Origin: Pseudacidovorax intermedius
GTDB taxonomy: Bacteria > Pseudomonadota > Gammaproteobacteria > Burkholderiales > Burkholderiaceae_C
Assembly: GCF_003350475.1 (NCBI RefSeq)
Contig: NZ_QQAV01000012.1
Location: 1 to 64,000 of the forward strand
Length of the DNA: 64,000 nt
Reading direction: 5' to 3'
Of this stretch, positions 44,588 to 53,743 are shown piece after piece. Within the stretch, counting starts at the first letter, position 1, and the number at the start of each line of letters is the position of its first letter. The notes under the pieces were generated by a model. The model saw nothing but the letters and a program-made list of their open reading frames with translations. It searched no databases and was not told the origin of the DNA. The position numbers and the translations under genes are program-made.

Positions 44588-47184
44588 ACGCCCCGCTTGC
44601 CACCCTGTCGGCCCCCCCGCCCGCCCTGCGCGTTGCGCAGCTCTGCCTGGGCCCGGTCCCGCCGCTGTGTCTCGGCAGCTCGGCCGAACTGCTCGCCGAG
44701 CTGCTGGGCCCTGCCGACCCCGGCGCCCCGCGTCTGGTGGGCATCGAGGCCGCGACGGATGTGCAGGCGCTGCGCAGCGCCCTGCGCGAATGGCCGCGCG
44801 CACGCGGCGCCGCCACCCCTGGCATCGCCTGGGCCCTGCGCTGGAAAGATGCGGAGGGCCCGGGTCTGCGTGCCAGCCTGGATGCCCTGCGCGCGGCAGG
44901 CGCGCAGGATCTGCTGGCCCTCGTGGCCGAACCGCCCGCCGGGCTGCCGGTCGCCGCGGCCCGCGCCCACATCGAGACCCAGGCCTTCGCCGCAGGATTT
45001 CGCAAGCACCCGGCCTACCACCTCTGCCTGTCCTACGAGGCGCTGGACGCGGATGCGTGGCCGCTCGTCGTGCCGTTGCAGCGGATTCCCGACGCGGCGT
45101 TTGCCGCCTATCCCCAGGAACAACTGCTGGCCGAGCGCGACCTGCACATGGACATGCTGCGCGAGACCGGCGAGCGCGCGGATGCCCACCTGATCCGCTA
45201 CCAATGGGCGGCCAGCCTGGCCCGCGCTGGCGACCGCGTGCTCGACGCGGCCTGCGGCCTGGGCTACGGCAGCTACATCCTGGCCCGGCACAGCACCTGC
45301 GCCAGCGTCAACGGCATCGACGGCAGCGCCTATGCCATCGACTATGCGCAGCAGAACTTCGCCACGCAGGACGAGCGCCTGGCCTTCCACGCCGGCTACC
45401 TGCCGCGCGACCTGGCGCAGCTGCCCGATGCGAGCTTCGAACTCATCGTGTCCTTCGAGACCCTGGAGCATGTCGAAGAGCCGCAGCAGACGCTCGCTGC
45501 CTTCGAGCGCCTGCTGGCGCCGGGCGGCCGCATCGTGGTCAGCGTGCCCAACGACTGGAGCGACGAGACCGGCGAGGACCCCAACCCGCACCACCTGCAT
45601 GTCTACACGCTCGACCGGCTCCGACGCGAGTTCTCGACGCATTTCGTGCGCGACGCGCTGGTGCAGCAGATTGCCAGCGGCTGCAAGTCCGGCCTCAGTG
45701 GAGGCCAGTGGATGCGCATGCCGCGCACCTGGCGCGAACTGCCAGCCGAGACACGCATGCCGCCTGACAGCGAGTGGTGGATCATGGGTGGCCACAAGCC
45801 GGCGCTGCAGCCGGCGGTCGACCTGTCCCACATCAGCTATGCCACGGCGCCGCGCCCCTGGAGGCGCAATGCCGAGACGGTCGATGCACCCATCGCCCGC
45901 GGCCTGGTGCTGGCCATGCACTGCGTGCCAGCGAGCGTGGACCCGCGCATCGAGGCCTTCTGGCTGGCGCTTGCGGATGAGTTGGCCAACCAGGGCATGC
46001 GCCTCGTCCTGCTCAGCACCACCACCGTCCAGACCCCGGGACTGGACGCCCTGCCCATCCCCTTTGCGCTCACCGACTTCGCCAGATGGCGGGGTCAGCC
46101 GTCGGCGGGCATCGCCATCGACGAGCAGGACATCCTCGACACCGTGGCCTGGTACCGCTGCAGCTATGCCGAGGCGCAGGACGCGCAGCGCGTCGCCCAT
46201 GAATTCCTGGGCGATGTACTGGACCAACTGCGGCCCTGCGCCGTGCTGGGCTGGCAGAGCCTGAACCCGGTGACGCGCCGCCTGCGCCACCTGAGCCGTG
46301 CGCGCGACATCCCCTTCTGGTCGGTGGAGCGCGGCTGGCTCAAATACACGCTCATGGTCGACACGGGCGAGAACAACGGCCTGAGCGAGCAGACCACCAG
46401 CCTGGCGCTGGGCCATGCCCTCGCCACCTGCGCCGAGGAGCCTGCGCAGGTCGCTGCGCTGGCCGCGCGCATGCGGACCATCGACTCGCCCGACCGCTAC
46501 GACGCACCCGCCGTCCTTGACCGGGCGGCCGCAAGAAACGCCTGGGGCATCGGCGACGAGGACTGGGTGCTTGCGCTCTTCACCCACGGGGAGCCCAGCC
46601 TGCACGGCCGCGACCAGGACTGCCTGGCCGACCTGCACGACTGCAGCCACGCCAGCCTGCAGGCGCGCGTGGACGCGCTGTGCGAGCGGGTGATGGCCGA
46701 GGGCCACTGGCTGCTGGTCCAGGAGCATCCCTTCAACCTCGCGGCCGGCCGCGAGCTGGCGTTGCCCGCGCATCCGCGCATCCTGCGTGTGCAGCAGAGC
46801 ACCGCCACCGTCTTCGGTGCGGCCGATGCCCTGCTCTTCACCCTCAGCACGCTGCAGTTCGACGCCGTCTTCACTGGCAAGCCCTTGGGCCTGCTGGCGC
46901 GCAGCCTGCTCGCCCCGGTGCAAGGCATGCCCTGGATGCGCGAGGCTGCGCAGGCCCCGGCCTTCCTCGAACTGCTGCGCGACACCGCGGCCTGGCCGGC
47001 CACGCGGCAGCGGCTGCTGCAGCGCCTGGCCCACTGGCACACACAGGCGCTGCTCGATCTGCACGGCGACGCGCTGGCACCGGCAGCCGGTCGCCTGGCC
47101 GCGCACCTGGCGCAGTTCGAGCGGCCGCTGGACAGCGGCTTCGACCAGCGCGTGGACCGGCTCCTCCAGCGCTGGGGCGGCTGA
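44584..47184 (+). CDS. Fusion of SAM methyltransferase with a capsule/Kdo-transferase-like region
   Basis: The 866-residue protein starts with GTG overlapping the previous stop. Residues about 1-190 are unassigned. A class I methyltransferase covers about 195-340: motif I VLDAACGLGYGSYILA (from 219), acidic IDGS, and ELIVSFETLEHVEEPQQTL (from about 286) with LLAPGGRIVVSVPN. A C-terminal region (about 450-830) resembles capsule polysaccharide (KpsC/LpsZ-type) glycosyltransferases: VQEHPFN at 712-718, STATVFGAADALLFTLST from 739, then FTGKPLGLLAR. It is cytoplasmic by appearance. With the HAD gene it may modify flagellin or another surface glycan. The glycosyltransferase call is tentative. Confidence 0.72.
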   Translation: MNAPLATLSAPPPALRVAQLCLGPVPPLCLGSSAELLAELLGPADPGAPRLVGIEAATDVQALRSALREWPRARGAATPGIAWALRWKDAEGPGLRASLDALRAAGAQDLLALVAEPPAGLPVAAARAHIETQAFAAGFRKHPAYHLCLSYEALDADAWPLVVPLQRIPDAAFAAYPQEQLLAERDLHMDMLRETGERADAHLIRYQWAASLARAGDRVLDAACGLGYGSYILARHSTCASVNGIDGSAYAIDYAQQNFATQDERLAFHAGYLPRDLAQLPDASFELIVSFETLEHVEEPQQTLAAFERLLAPGGRIVVSVPNDWSDETGEDPNPHHLHVYTLDRLRREFSTHFVRDALVQQIASGCKSGLSGGQWMRMPRTWRELPAETRMPPDSEWWIMGGHKPALQPAVDLSHISYATAPRPWRRNAETVDAPIARGLVLAMHCVPASVDPRIEAFWLALADELANQGMRLVLLSTTTVQTPGLDALPIPFALTDFARWRGQPSAGIAIDEQDILDTVAWYRCSYAEAQDAQRVAHEFLGDVLDQLRPCAVLGWQSLNPVTRRLRHLSRARDIPFWSVERGWLKYTLMVDTGENNGLSEQTTSLALGHALATCAEEPAQVAALAARMRTIDSPDRYDAPAVLDRAAARNAWGIGDEDWVLALFTHGEPSLHGRDQDCLADLHDCSHASLQARVDALCERVMAEGHWLLVQEHPFNLAAGRELALPAHPRILRVQQSTATVFGAADALLFTLSTLQFDAVFTGKPLGLLARSLLAPVQGMPWMREAAQAPAFLELLRDTAAWPATRQRLLQRLAHWHTQALLDLHGDALAPAAGRLAAHLAQFERPLDSGFDQRVDRLLQRWGG

Positions 47185-47217
47185 ATAAGGGGCACGGGCC
47201 GCCCCTTATCCGGCTTT
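47185..47217 (+). terminator. Hairpin before flhB, possible terminator of the motAB-linked transcript
   Basis: ATAAGGGGC and GCCCCTTAT pair with a 7-nt loop directly after the methyltransferase stop. A short TTTT lies 4 bases further on. It may separate the two unusual genes from flhBAF, at least in part. Confidence 0.5.
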
Positions 47218-47272
47218 TGAAACACCACCCGCTGCCGAGAATGCCCCGAACCGCCCATCGCCGTTCGCGCCC

Positions 47273-48439
47273 ATGTCATCCAGCAGCCAGGACAAGAAGC
47301 TCCCCGCCACGCAGCGGCGCCTGGACCAGGCCCGTCGTGACGGGCAGGTGCCCCGCTCGCGGGACCTGACCCACCTGGCCGTGGTGGGCACCGGCGCCGT
47401 GGCATTGCTGCTGCTGGCGCCCACCGCCTTCGGTGCGCTGCGCGATGCGCTGGCCGCGGCACTGCACTTCAACGCTGCCGAGGCCATGCGGCCCGCCGCC
47501 ATGGGCGAGCGGCTGATGCACCTGGGCCTGCTCGGCATCGCGGCCTGCGTGGGCTTTGCAGCCATCGTCATCGCGGCCGCCGTGATCGCCACGCTGGCGA
47601 CAGGCGGCTGGGTGATGAGCGCCAAGGCCATCACGCCCGATCTCAACCGGCTCAACCCCTTCTCCGGCCTCGGCCGGCTCTTCAGCAAGCAGCAGGCGAG
47701 CACCGTGCTCAAGCTGGTGCTGCTGTCGGCCATCCTGGCCGGCGTGGGCTTCGTGTATGTGCGCGGCTCCATGGATGCGCTGGCGCGCATGGTGCTGATG
47801 CCGGCCCCCAGCGCCCTGCCCTACTTCGCCGACTGGCTGGTGCAGGGCACCGCGCTGGCCATGCTGGTGCTGGTGGCCGCCGCCATCGCCGACGTGCCAC
47901 TGCAGGGCTGGCTGCACCGCTCGCGCCTTCGCATGTCGCATGAGGAAGTGAAGCAGGAGCACAAGGAGACGGACGGCAACCCGCACGTCAAGGGCCAGCA
48001 GCGCAAGGCCGCCCGCGCGATCCTTCAGCGCGCCAGCATCACGGCCGTGCCGCGTGCCGACTTCGTGGTGATGAACCCGACCCACTTCGCCGTGGCGCTG
48101 CGCTACGACGAGGCCGACATGGCCGCGCCGCACGTCATCTCCAAGGGCTCCGACCTGCTGGCCATGAAGATCCGCGACATCGCCAAGTCGCACGACATCC
48201 CGGTGATCCAGTCGCCGATGCTGGCCCGCGCGCTGTACGCGCATGCCGAGATCGATCAGCCGATTCCGAGCCAACTCTTCACCGCCGTGGCGCAGATCCT
48301 GGCCTACGTCTATCGCCTGAAGGCCGCCATTGCCGGTCGCGGCGCCTGGCCCCAGACCGTGCCCGAGCCGGTGGTTCCGGCCGAACTCGATCCGCTCAAC
48401 GATCCCCAGGCCATGGCCGCGCTGGAGGATGAGGCATGA
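47273..48439 (+). CDS. flhB: Flagellar export switch protein FlhB
   Basis: FlhB controls the switch from hook to filament export by self-cleavage. The 388-residue protein has four membrane helices and the cleavage motif Asn268-Pro-Thr-His271 in VVMNPTHFAVAL. DKKLPATQRRLDQARRDGQV is the typical N-terminus (family: EKTEQPT..KL..AR..GQV). The usual EKTE is changed to QDKKL. The C-terminal tail after residue 355 is Pro/Glu-rich. It overlaps flhA by 4 bp (ATGA). Confidence 0.97.
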   Translation: MSSSSQDKKLPATQRRLDQARRDGQVPRSRDLTHLAVVGTGAVALLLLAPTAFGALRDALAAALHFNAAEAMRPAAMGERLMHLGLLGIAACVGFAAIVIAAAVIATLATGGWVMSAKAITPDLNRLNPFSGLGRLFSKQQASTVLKLVLLSAILAGVGFVYVRGSMDALARMVLMPAPSALPYFADWLVQGTALAMLVLVAAAIADVPLQGWLHRSRLRMSHEEVKQEHKETDGNPHVKGQQRKAARAILQRASITAVPRADFVVMNPTHFAVALRYDEADMAAPHVISKGSDLLAMKIRDIAKSHDIPVIQSPMLARALYAHAEIDQPIPSQLFTAVAQILAYVYRLKAAIAGRGAWPQTVPEPVVPAELDPLNDPQAMAALEDEA

Positions 48440-50529
48440 ACGCGATCCAGCGCACGATGCAGGGGCTGTTCGGCGACGGACCCGACTCCGCCGGCCTGCA
48501 ACGCCTGGCCGCGCCGCTGCTGGTCATCGCCATCCTGGCGCTGATGGTGCTGCCCATTCCCGCCTGGCTGCTGGACGGCTTCTTCACCCTCAACATCGCC
48601 GCCGCGCTGATGGTGATGATGGTGGCGGCCTACATGACGAAGCCGCTGGACTTCGCCGCCTTTCCGACGGTGCTGCTGCTGACCACGCTGATGCGGCTGT
48701 CGCTCAACGTGGCCTCCACGCGCGTGGTGCTGCTCGAAGGCCACACCGGCCCCGGCGCGGCCGGCGCGGTGATCGAGGCTTTCGGCCATTTCCTCATCGG
48801 TGGCAACTTCGCGGTCGGCCTGATCGTGTTCGCCATCCTGGTGGTCATCAACTTCGTGGTGGTGACCAAGGGCGCGGAGCGGATCGCCGAGGTGTCGGCC
48901 CGCTTCACCCTGGACGCCATGCCCGGCAAGCAGATGGCGGTGGATGCCGACCTCAATGCCGGCACCATCAACGAGAAGGAAGCCCGCCGACGCCGCGCCG
49001 AAGTGGCGGAGGAAGCCAACTTCTTCGGCGCCATGGATGGCGCCTCCAAGTTCGTGCGCGGCGACGCGATGGCCGGCATCCTGATCCTGGTGATCAGCGT
49101 CATCGGCGGCTTCACCGTCGGCGTCCTGCAGCACGGCATGCCTGCCGGCGAAGCGGCCAACAGCTACGTGCTGCTGGCCGTGGGCGATGCGCTGGTGGCG
49201 CAGATCCCGGGCCTGCTGATCTCCGTGGCCGCGGCCATGGTGGTCTCGCGCGTGGGCAAGGAAGAGGACGTGGGCCGGCAGATCGTGCAGCAGGTGTTCA
49301 CCTCGCCGCGTGCGCTGGGCCTGACAGCGGCCATCCTGCTGCTGCTGGGCATCGTGCCCGGCATGCCGCATGTGGTGTTCCTGGGCATGGCCGCGCTGCT
49401 GGGCTGGGGCGCATGGACGATGGCGCGCCGCCGCCGCATCGAGGCCGAGACGCCCAAGCCCAGCGAGCCGCCGCCCGAGGCCGATGCCACCTGGGCCGAC
49501 CTGCAGCCGGTGTCGCTGCTGGGCCTGGAACTGGGCTACCGCCTGATCACGCTGGTCGACAAGAACCGCCAGGGCGACCTGCTCACCCGCATCAAGGGCG
49601 TGCGCCGCAAGTTCGCCCAGGAAGTGGGCTTCCTGCCGCCGGCCGTGCATGTGCGCGACAACCTCGAGCTCAAGCCCAGCGCCTACCGCGTGACGCTGCG
49701 CGGCGTGGTCGTGGCCGAGGGCGAGGCCTTCCCGGGCATGTTCCTGGCCATCAATCCCGGCGGCATCGGCACGCCGCTGATCGGCACCGCCACCACCGAC
49801 CCGGCCTTCGGCCTGCCCGCCACCTGGATCGAGGCGCGTTACCGCGACAGCGCACAAATGGCGGGTTTCACGGTCGTTGATCCAGAGACCGTGATGGCCA
49901 CCCATCTGTCACATTTGATGCAGACCCAGGCAGGCCGCCTGCTCAGCCGATCCGAAACCCAGCAACTCGTGGAACACGTCAGCCAGTACAGCCCCAAGCT
50001 GATCGAGGAAGTGGTGCCCAAGCTCATCCCGATCGCCACCTTCCAGAAGGTGCTCCAGCTGCTGCTGGAGGAAGGCGTGCACATCCGCGACATCCGCACC
50101 ATCGTCGAGACCCTGGCAGAACAGGCGGCCACCGTGACCGACGCCGTCGAACTGGCCCGCCGCGTGCGCGTGGCGCTGGCGCCAGCCATCGTGCAGCAGA
50201 TCTACGGCCCGGTGAAGGAGCTGGATGTGATCGCCATCGAGCCCGGCTTCGAGCGCCTGCTGATGCAGGCCCTGGGCAATGCACAGGGCCCGGCGCTGGA
50301 CCCGGGCGTGGCCGACACCTTCACCCGCAGCGCGGCCGACATCGCCAACCGGCAGGAAGAGCGCGGCGTGCCCGCCTGCCTGCTGGTGCCCGATGCCATC
50401 CGCGGTGCCATCGCCCGCCTGGTGCGCCGCACGGCGCCTCGGCTGGCGGTGCTCTCGCACAGCGAGATTCCCGAGACCCACACCATCCGCATCGGGCCCA
50501 TCCTGCGCGGTGGCGGCGCTGCCGCCTGA
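48436..50529 (+). CDS. flhA: Flagellar export gate protein FlhA
   Basis: FlhA forms the nonameric docking ring of the export gate. The 697-residue protein has eight membrane helices in the first 330 residues with the FHIPEP-region LTTLMRLSLNVASTRVVLLE, GGNFAVGLIVFAILVVINF and MPGKQMAVDADLNAGTI. The cytoplasmic domain has LGYRLITLVDKNRQGDLL, IREEVGF-like KFAQEVGFLPPAVHVRDN, and the C-terminal PETHTIRIGPIL. Start overlaps the flhB stop. Confidence 0.98.
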   Translation: MNAIQRTMQGLFGDGPDSAGLQRLAAPLLVIAILALMVLPIPAWLLDGFFTLNIAAALMVMMVAAYMTKPLDFAAFPTVLLLTTLMRLSLNVASTRVVLLEGHTGPGAAGAVIEAFGHFLIGGNFAVGLIVFAILVVINFVVVTKGAERIAEVSARFTLDAMPGKQMAVDADLNAGTINEKEARRRRAEVAEEANFFGAMDGASKFVRGDAMAGILILVISVIGGFTVGVLQHGMPAGEAANSYVLLAVGDALVAQIPGLLISVAAAMVVSRVGKEEDVGRQIVQQVFTSPRALGLTAAILLLLGIVPGMPHVVFLGMAALLGWGAWTMARRRRIEAETPKPSEPPPEADATWADLQPVSLLGLELGYRLITLVDKNRQGDLLTRIKGVRRKFAQEVGFLPPAVHVRDNLELKPSAYRVTLRGVVVAEGEAFPGMFLAINPGGIGTPLIGTATTDPAFGLPATWIEARYRDSAQMAGFTVVDPETVMATHLSHLMQTQAGRLLSRSETQQLVEHVSQYSPKLIEEVVPKLIPIATFQKVLQLLLEEGVHIRDIRTIVETLAEQAATVTDAVELARRVRVALAPAIVQQIYGPVKELDVIAIEPGFERLLMQALGNAQGPALDPGVADTFTRSAADIANRQEERGVPACLLVPDAIRGAIARLVRRTAPRLAVLSHSEIPETHTIRIGPILRGGGAAA

Positions 50530-50591
50530 CGCGCGCCATGCCCTTCCGCTGCACGCTCTCGATCCGCCTTCAGCCGTTGCCCGCCTGAATC

Positions 50592-52118
50592 ATGAACATC
50601 CAACGCTTTCTGGCCCCGACCGCACGCGAAGCCATGGCCATGGCCCGGGCTGCCTTTGGGGATGACGCGCTCATCCTGTCCAACAAGCAGACCGAACAGG
50701 GCGTGGAGGTGATGGCCGCATCCGAGGAATCGCTCGCGGGCCTGCAGCAGGCGGCCACCAACACCGCCGCCACGCCAACGTCCGCTGCCGTCGGCGTCCC
50801 GGCCAAGGCGAGCACGGCCGCCGCTGCCCCGTCGGCCGCCCGCCTGCCCGATCTGGCGGAGAGCTCGGTCGAGGAAGACGCCAACCGTCTGGCGATGAGC
50901 ACGCTCTCCTTCCAGGACTTCGTGCGCGAGCGCATGCTGCGCAAGCAACTGGGCGATGCGGCCGTCTCGGCCGCTGCGAGCCAGCCCGCGGGCCCCGCCC
51001 CGATCGTCACGCCCCTCCAGGCAACCAGCGCCCGCGCAGCGGCCCCCGTGGCCGCGATGCCATGGAACCCCGCCGCCGCACAACGCCCCGCGCCCTTCGC
51101 CGGCATTCCCTTGCCGACCGAGCGCGCAGCCGCTCCTGCCACCGCCGAGCCCGCACCGGCCGGGGCGATGGTTCCCGCCCAGGCCCTCTCCGAGGTGATG
51201 GCCGAACTGCGCGCCCTGCGCCAGATGGTCGAGACCCGCTTCGAGGCCCTTTCCTGGCTGGGCCGCGCGCGCCAGGACCCGGCGCTGGCCGACCTGATGC
51301 TGCGCCTGGTGCGCGCGGGCTTCTCGGCGCCACTGGTGCGCGCCGTGCTGCAACCCATCGCCGCCGGCACCGACGCCGCCGCGGCCGAGGCCCATGTGCT
51401 GGCCACGTTCACCCGCCTGCTGGCCATCGACGAGCAGGCGGTGCCGCTGGAAGACGAAGGCGGCATCCTGGCCCTGGTCGGCGCCACCGGCGTAGGCAAG
51501 ACCACCGCCATCGCCAAGCTCGCCACGCTGTGCGCGCGCAACCATGGCGCCGCCAGCGTGGGCCTGATCACGCTCGACACCCAGCGCGCCGGCGCCCACG
51601 AGCAATTGCGCGCCTTCGGCCGCAGCATCGACGTGGTGGCGCACCAGGCCCATGACACCGCCGCGCTGCAGGAGCTGCTGGCCCTGCTGGCGCACAAGCG
51701 GCTGGTGCTGATCGACACCGCGGGCCATGCCTCGCACGATCCGCGTCGCCAGCAGCAGATGGCGCAACTGGACCTGCCCGGCGTGAAGCCGCTGGTCGTG
51801 CTCAATGCCGGCGCCCAGGGCGACGCGCTGGACGAAGTGGCGCAGGCCTTCCGCGAGGACGGCGCCCGCCACGCGCTGCTTACCAAGGTCGACGAGGCCG
51901 TCAAGCTCGGCCCCGCGCTGGACGTGCTGATGCGCCATGGCCTGCAGCTGCGCGGGCTGGGCTGCGGCCAGGTGGTGCCGGACGACTGGCGCATGCCGCG
52001 CACCGCCGAGCTGCTGCGCGAGACCTTCAATGCCCCGCTGCGCGGCGCCTTCGAGCCCCGCTGCGTGGACGACCTCGACCTTCTGCTTTCCCCGGCACAA
52101 TGCAGCACTCGGCGCTGA
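50592..52118 (+). CDS. flhF: Flagellar SRP-type GTPase FlhF
   Basis: FlhF sets the site and number of flagella. The 508-residue protein has an N-terminal FlhF block (MNIQRFLAPTAREAMAMARA), an Ala/Pro-rich linker (about 65-195), then NG domains. G1 is GATGVGKTT (about residue 298), followed by the SRP-like LDTQRAGAHEQLRAFG, G3 LIDTAGH and G4 LTKVDE. The DTYR of most family members is DTQR here. No flhG follows; the fliA region begins inside its last codons or just after. 62 bp separate it from flhA. Confidence 0.95.
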   Translation: MNIQRFLAPTAREAMAMARAAFGDDALILSNKQTEQGVEVMAASEESLAGLQQAATNTAATPTSAAVGVPAKASTAAAAPSAARLPDLAESSVEEDANRLAMSTLSFQDFVRERMLRKQLGDAAVSAAASQPAGPAPIVTPLQATSARAAAPVAAMPWNPAAAQRPAPFAGIPLPTERAAAPATAEPAPAGAMVPAQALSEVMAELRALRQMVETRFEALSWLGRARQDPALADLMLRLVRAGFSAPLVRAVLQPIAAGTDAAAAEAHVLATFTRLLAIDEQAVPLEDEGGILALVGATGVGKTTAIAKLATLCARNHGAASVGLITLDTQRAGAHEQLRAFGRSIDVVAHQAHDTAALQELLALLAHKRLVLIDTAGHASHDPRRQQQMAQLDLPGVKPLVVLNAGAQGDALDEVAQAFREDGARHALLTKVDEAVKLGPALDVLMRHGLQLRGLGCGQVVPDDWRMPRTAELLRETFNAPLRGAFEPRCVDDLDLLLSPAQCSTRR

Positions 52119-52138
52119 ACCACGGGGACCGACCCGCC

Positions 52139-52885
52139 ATGCTCGCTGCCGCTGCTCTCCAGAAGATGTACACCGCCAAGGGCCGCCTCGACCGCGACGC
52201 ATTGATCCGCCAGTATGTGCCGCTGGTGCAGCGCCTCGCCCACCACATGGTGGCCAAGCTGCCACCCAATGTGGAGGTGGACGACCTGATCCAGGTGGGC
52301 ATGATCGGCCTGGTCGACGCCCTCTCCCGCTTCGACGCCACGCAGGGCGTGCAGTTCGAGACCTTCGCCACGCAGCGCATCCGTGGCGCCATGCTCGACG
52401 AGCTTCGCGACGGGGACTGGATGTCGCGCGGTTCGCGCAAGAGCCAGAAGCAGATCGAGCAGGCCGTGGTGCGGCTGGAACACCGGCTGGGCCGCGCCCC
52501 GCACGAATCCGAGATCGCCGCCGAGCTGAACATGCCGCTGGCCGAATACCAGTCGCTGCTGGGCCGTGTGCGCGGCACCCAGCTGCTCTACCTGGAGGAC
52601 ATGGGCGGCGAGGGGCGCGACGACGAGGAGGCCTTCCTCGAACGCCATGTGGCCGACAACGAAGCCGACCCCATGAGCGTGCTCAAGGACCAGCGCCTGC
52701 GCAGCGCGCTGGTCGCGGCCATCGAGTCGCTGCCCGAGCGCGAGCGCTACATCATGGGCATGTACTACGAGCACGACATGAACCTCAAGGAGATCGCGGC
52801 CGTGCTCAGCATCACCGAATCGCGGGTGTGCCAGCTGCACAGCCAGGCCGTGGCGCGGCTGCGCGCAAAGATGCGCGGGCACTAA
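52139..52885 (+). CDS. fliA: RNA polymerase sigma factor for flagellar genes (sigma-28)
   Basis: FliA directs late flagellar genes such as fliC and flgM. The 248-residue protein has region 2 (LIRQYVPLVQRLAHHMVAKL, VDDLIQVGMIGLVDALSRF, FATQRIRGAMLDELRDGDW), region 3 (EQAVVRLEHRLGRAPHESEI) and region 4 (LPERERYIMGMYYEHDMNLK, VLSITESRVCQLHSQAVARL). Starts at 52100, 52139 and 52166 are all in frame; 52139 has GGGGA 10 nt upstream and was chosen, while 52166 gives the commonest family N-terminus (MYTAKGRLDR). Confidence 0.96.
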   Translation: MLAAAALQKMYTAKGRLDRDALIRQYVPLVQRLAHHMVAKLPPNVEVDDLIQVGMIGLVDALSRFDATQGVQFETFATQRIRGAMLDELRDGDWMSRGSRKSQKQIEQAVVRLEHRLGRAPHESEIAAELNMPLAEYQSLLGRVRGTQLLYLEDMGGEGRDDEEAFLERHVADNEADPMSVLKDQRLRSALVAAIESLPERERYIMGMYYEHDMNLKEIAAVLSITESRVCQLHSQAVARLRAKMRGH

Positions 52886-52928
52886 AGCTCTTTCACCCCC
52901 ATGCCGCTGACGCGGCTGCCCTGAAAAG

Positions 52929-52966
52929 AAAAACGCCCCGGCCGCTCTGCGGACCGGGGCGTTTTT
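52929..52966. terminator. Bidirectional rho-independent terminator between fliA and flgN
   Basis: AAAAACGCCCCGG and CCGGGGCGTTTTT pair perfectly over 13 bp, with a 12-nt loop that can form a further CCGC/GCGG pairing. A and T tracts flank both sides, so it can stop both the rightward fliA and the leftward flgN transcripts. Confidence 0.93.
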
Positions 52967-52996
52967 CCAGGAGTGGTGGTTGGGTGGCGTTCGGGC

Positions 52997-53398
52997 TCAG
53001 TGCATGCCGCTGGCGGCGCTGCGCATGGCGGGGGCGCCAAACATGCTGCGCTGGCCGACGGCGCCGTAGGTGGGCGTGTCCTGCGTGCCCAGCAGGGTGG
53101 CCAGGCTGCGCTCAACGGCGGCGGCGCGGCGGGCGATGCCGGCACGCAGCACGCGCAACCGCTGGGCGACGCCTTCGATGCGGTCGCGGAAGTCGGCATC
53201 GAACACCTCGGCCGACAGGGCCGACTCCAGCACGTTGCTGAAACCGCTGGCAACCTGGCGCATGCCGTTGCAGGCGGCTTCCAGCGCCGGCGCGTCGCCT
53301 TCGAGCAGGCGGGCATCCACGGCGTCGAGCTGGCGCTCGACTTCCTGCAGCAGCTCTTCGGTGGACTCGCGGGTGTCGATCATCAGGGGGGCGTGCAT
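52997..53398 (-). CDS. flgN: Probable flagellar chaperone FlgN
   Basis: FlgN is the export chaperone of FlgK and FlgL. The 133-residue protein is mainly helical: EELLQEVERQLDAVDARLLE and GDAPALEAACNGMRQV fit the weakly conserved FlgN pattern. The order flgA-flgM-flgN on this strand supports the call. AGAGG 9 nt before the ATG at 53398 favours this start over an in-frame TTG at 53407. It begins 5 bp after the flgM stop. Confidence 0.78.
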   Translation of the reverse strand: MHAPLMIDTRESTEELLQEVERQLDAVDARLLEGDAPALEAACNGMRQVASGFSNVLESALSAEVFDADFRDRIEGVAQRLRVLRAGIARRAAAVERSLATLLGTQDTPTYGAVGQRSMFGAPAMRSAASGMH

Positions 53399-53403
53399 GG
53401 CGT

Positions 53404-53703
53404 TCAACCTCTTGTGCGGCTCAGCATTTCCTGAGCGTTGGCGAGCATCTTGTCGGCCACGGCGCCGGCATCGACGGTGAAGGTGCCGTTGGCGATGGCT
53501 TCGCGCATCGAGGCGACCTTGGCCTCGTCGATGCCCGAACCCGAACCCGTACGGCCGAGCGACTGCACCGTGGACGACACGTCGACCGACACCCCGGCTT
53601 CCGCGCGGGTGGCACCCGACTCCGCCGCGGTGGTGGCGGCACGGTCCGACCGCACCGCACCGGTGGCGATCAGGCCGACTTCATTGCTTGCACCGACTTT
53701 CAT
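53404..53703 (-). CDS. flgM: Anti-sigma-28 factor FlgM
   Basis: FlgM binds FliA until the hook is complete and is then exported. The 99-residue protein has the disordered N-terminal half and the C-terminal sigma-binding part: DEAKVASMREAIANGTFTVD, then AGAVADKMLANAQEML. GGAG 8 nt before the ATG and a strong sigma-28 promoter 40-67 bp upstream show direct control by FliA. It is followed by flgN. Confidence 0.93.
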   Translation of the reverse strand: MKVGASNEVGLIATGAVRSDRAATTAAESGATRAEAGVSVDVSSTVQSLGRTGSGSGIDEAKVASMREAIANGTFTVDAGAVADKMLANAQEMLSRTRG

Positions 53704-53743
53704 GACTGGACTCCATGCGCCCTTGGAAGGGCGGCGTCACTGT

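Noticed and set aside
44557-47106. Leftward open frame of about 849 codons opposite the methyltransferase fusion
   Set aside because: No recognisable motif, and composition is typical of an antisense frame. The rightward gene has clear methyltransferase motifs and start-stop coupling.
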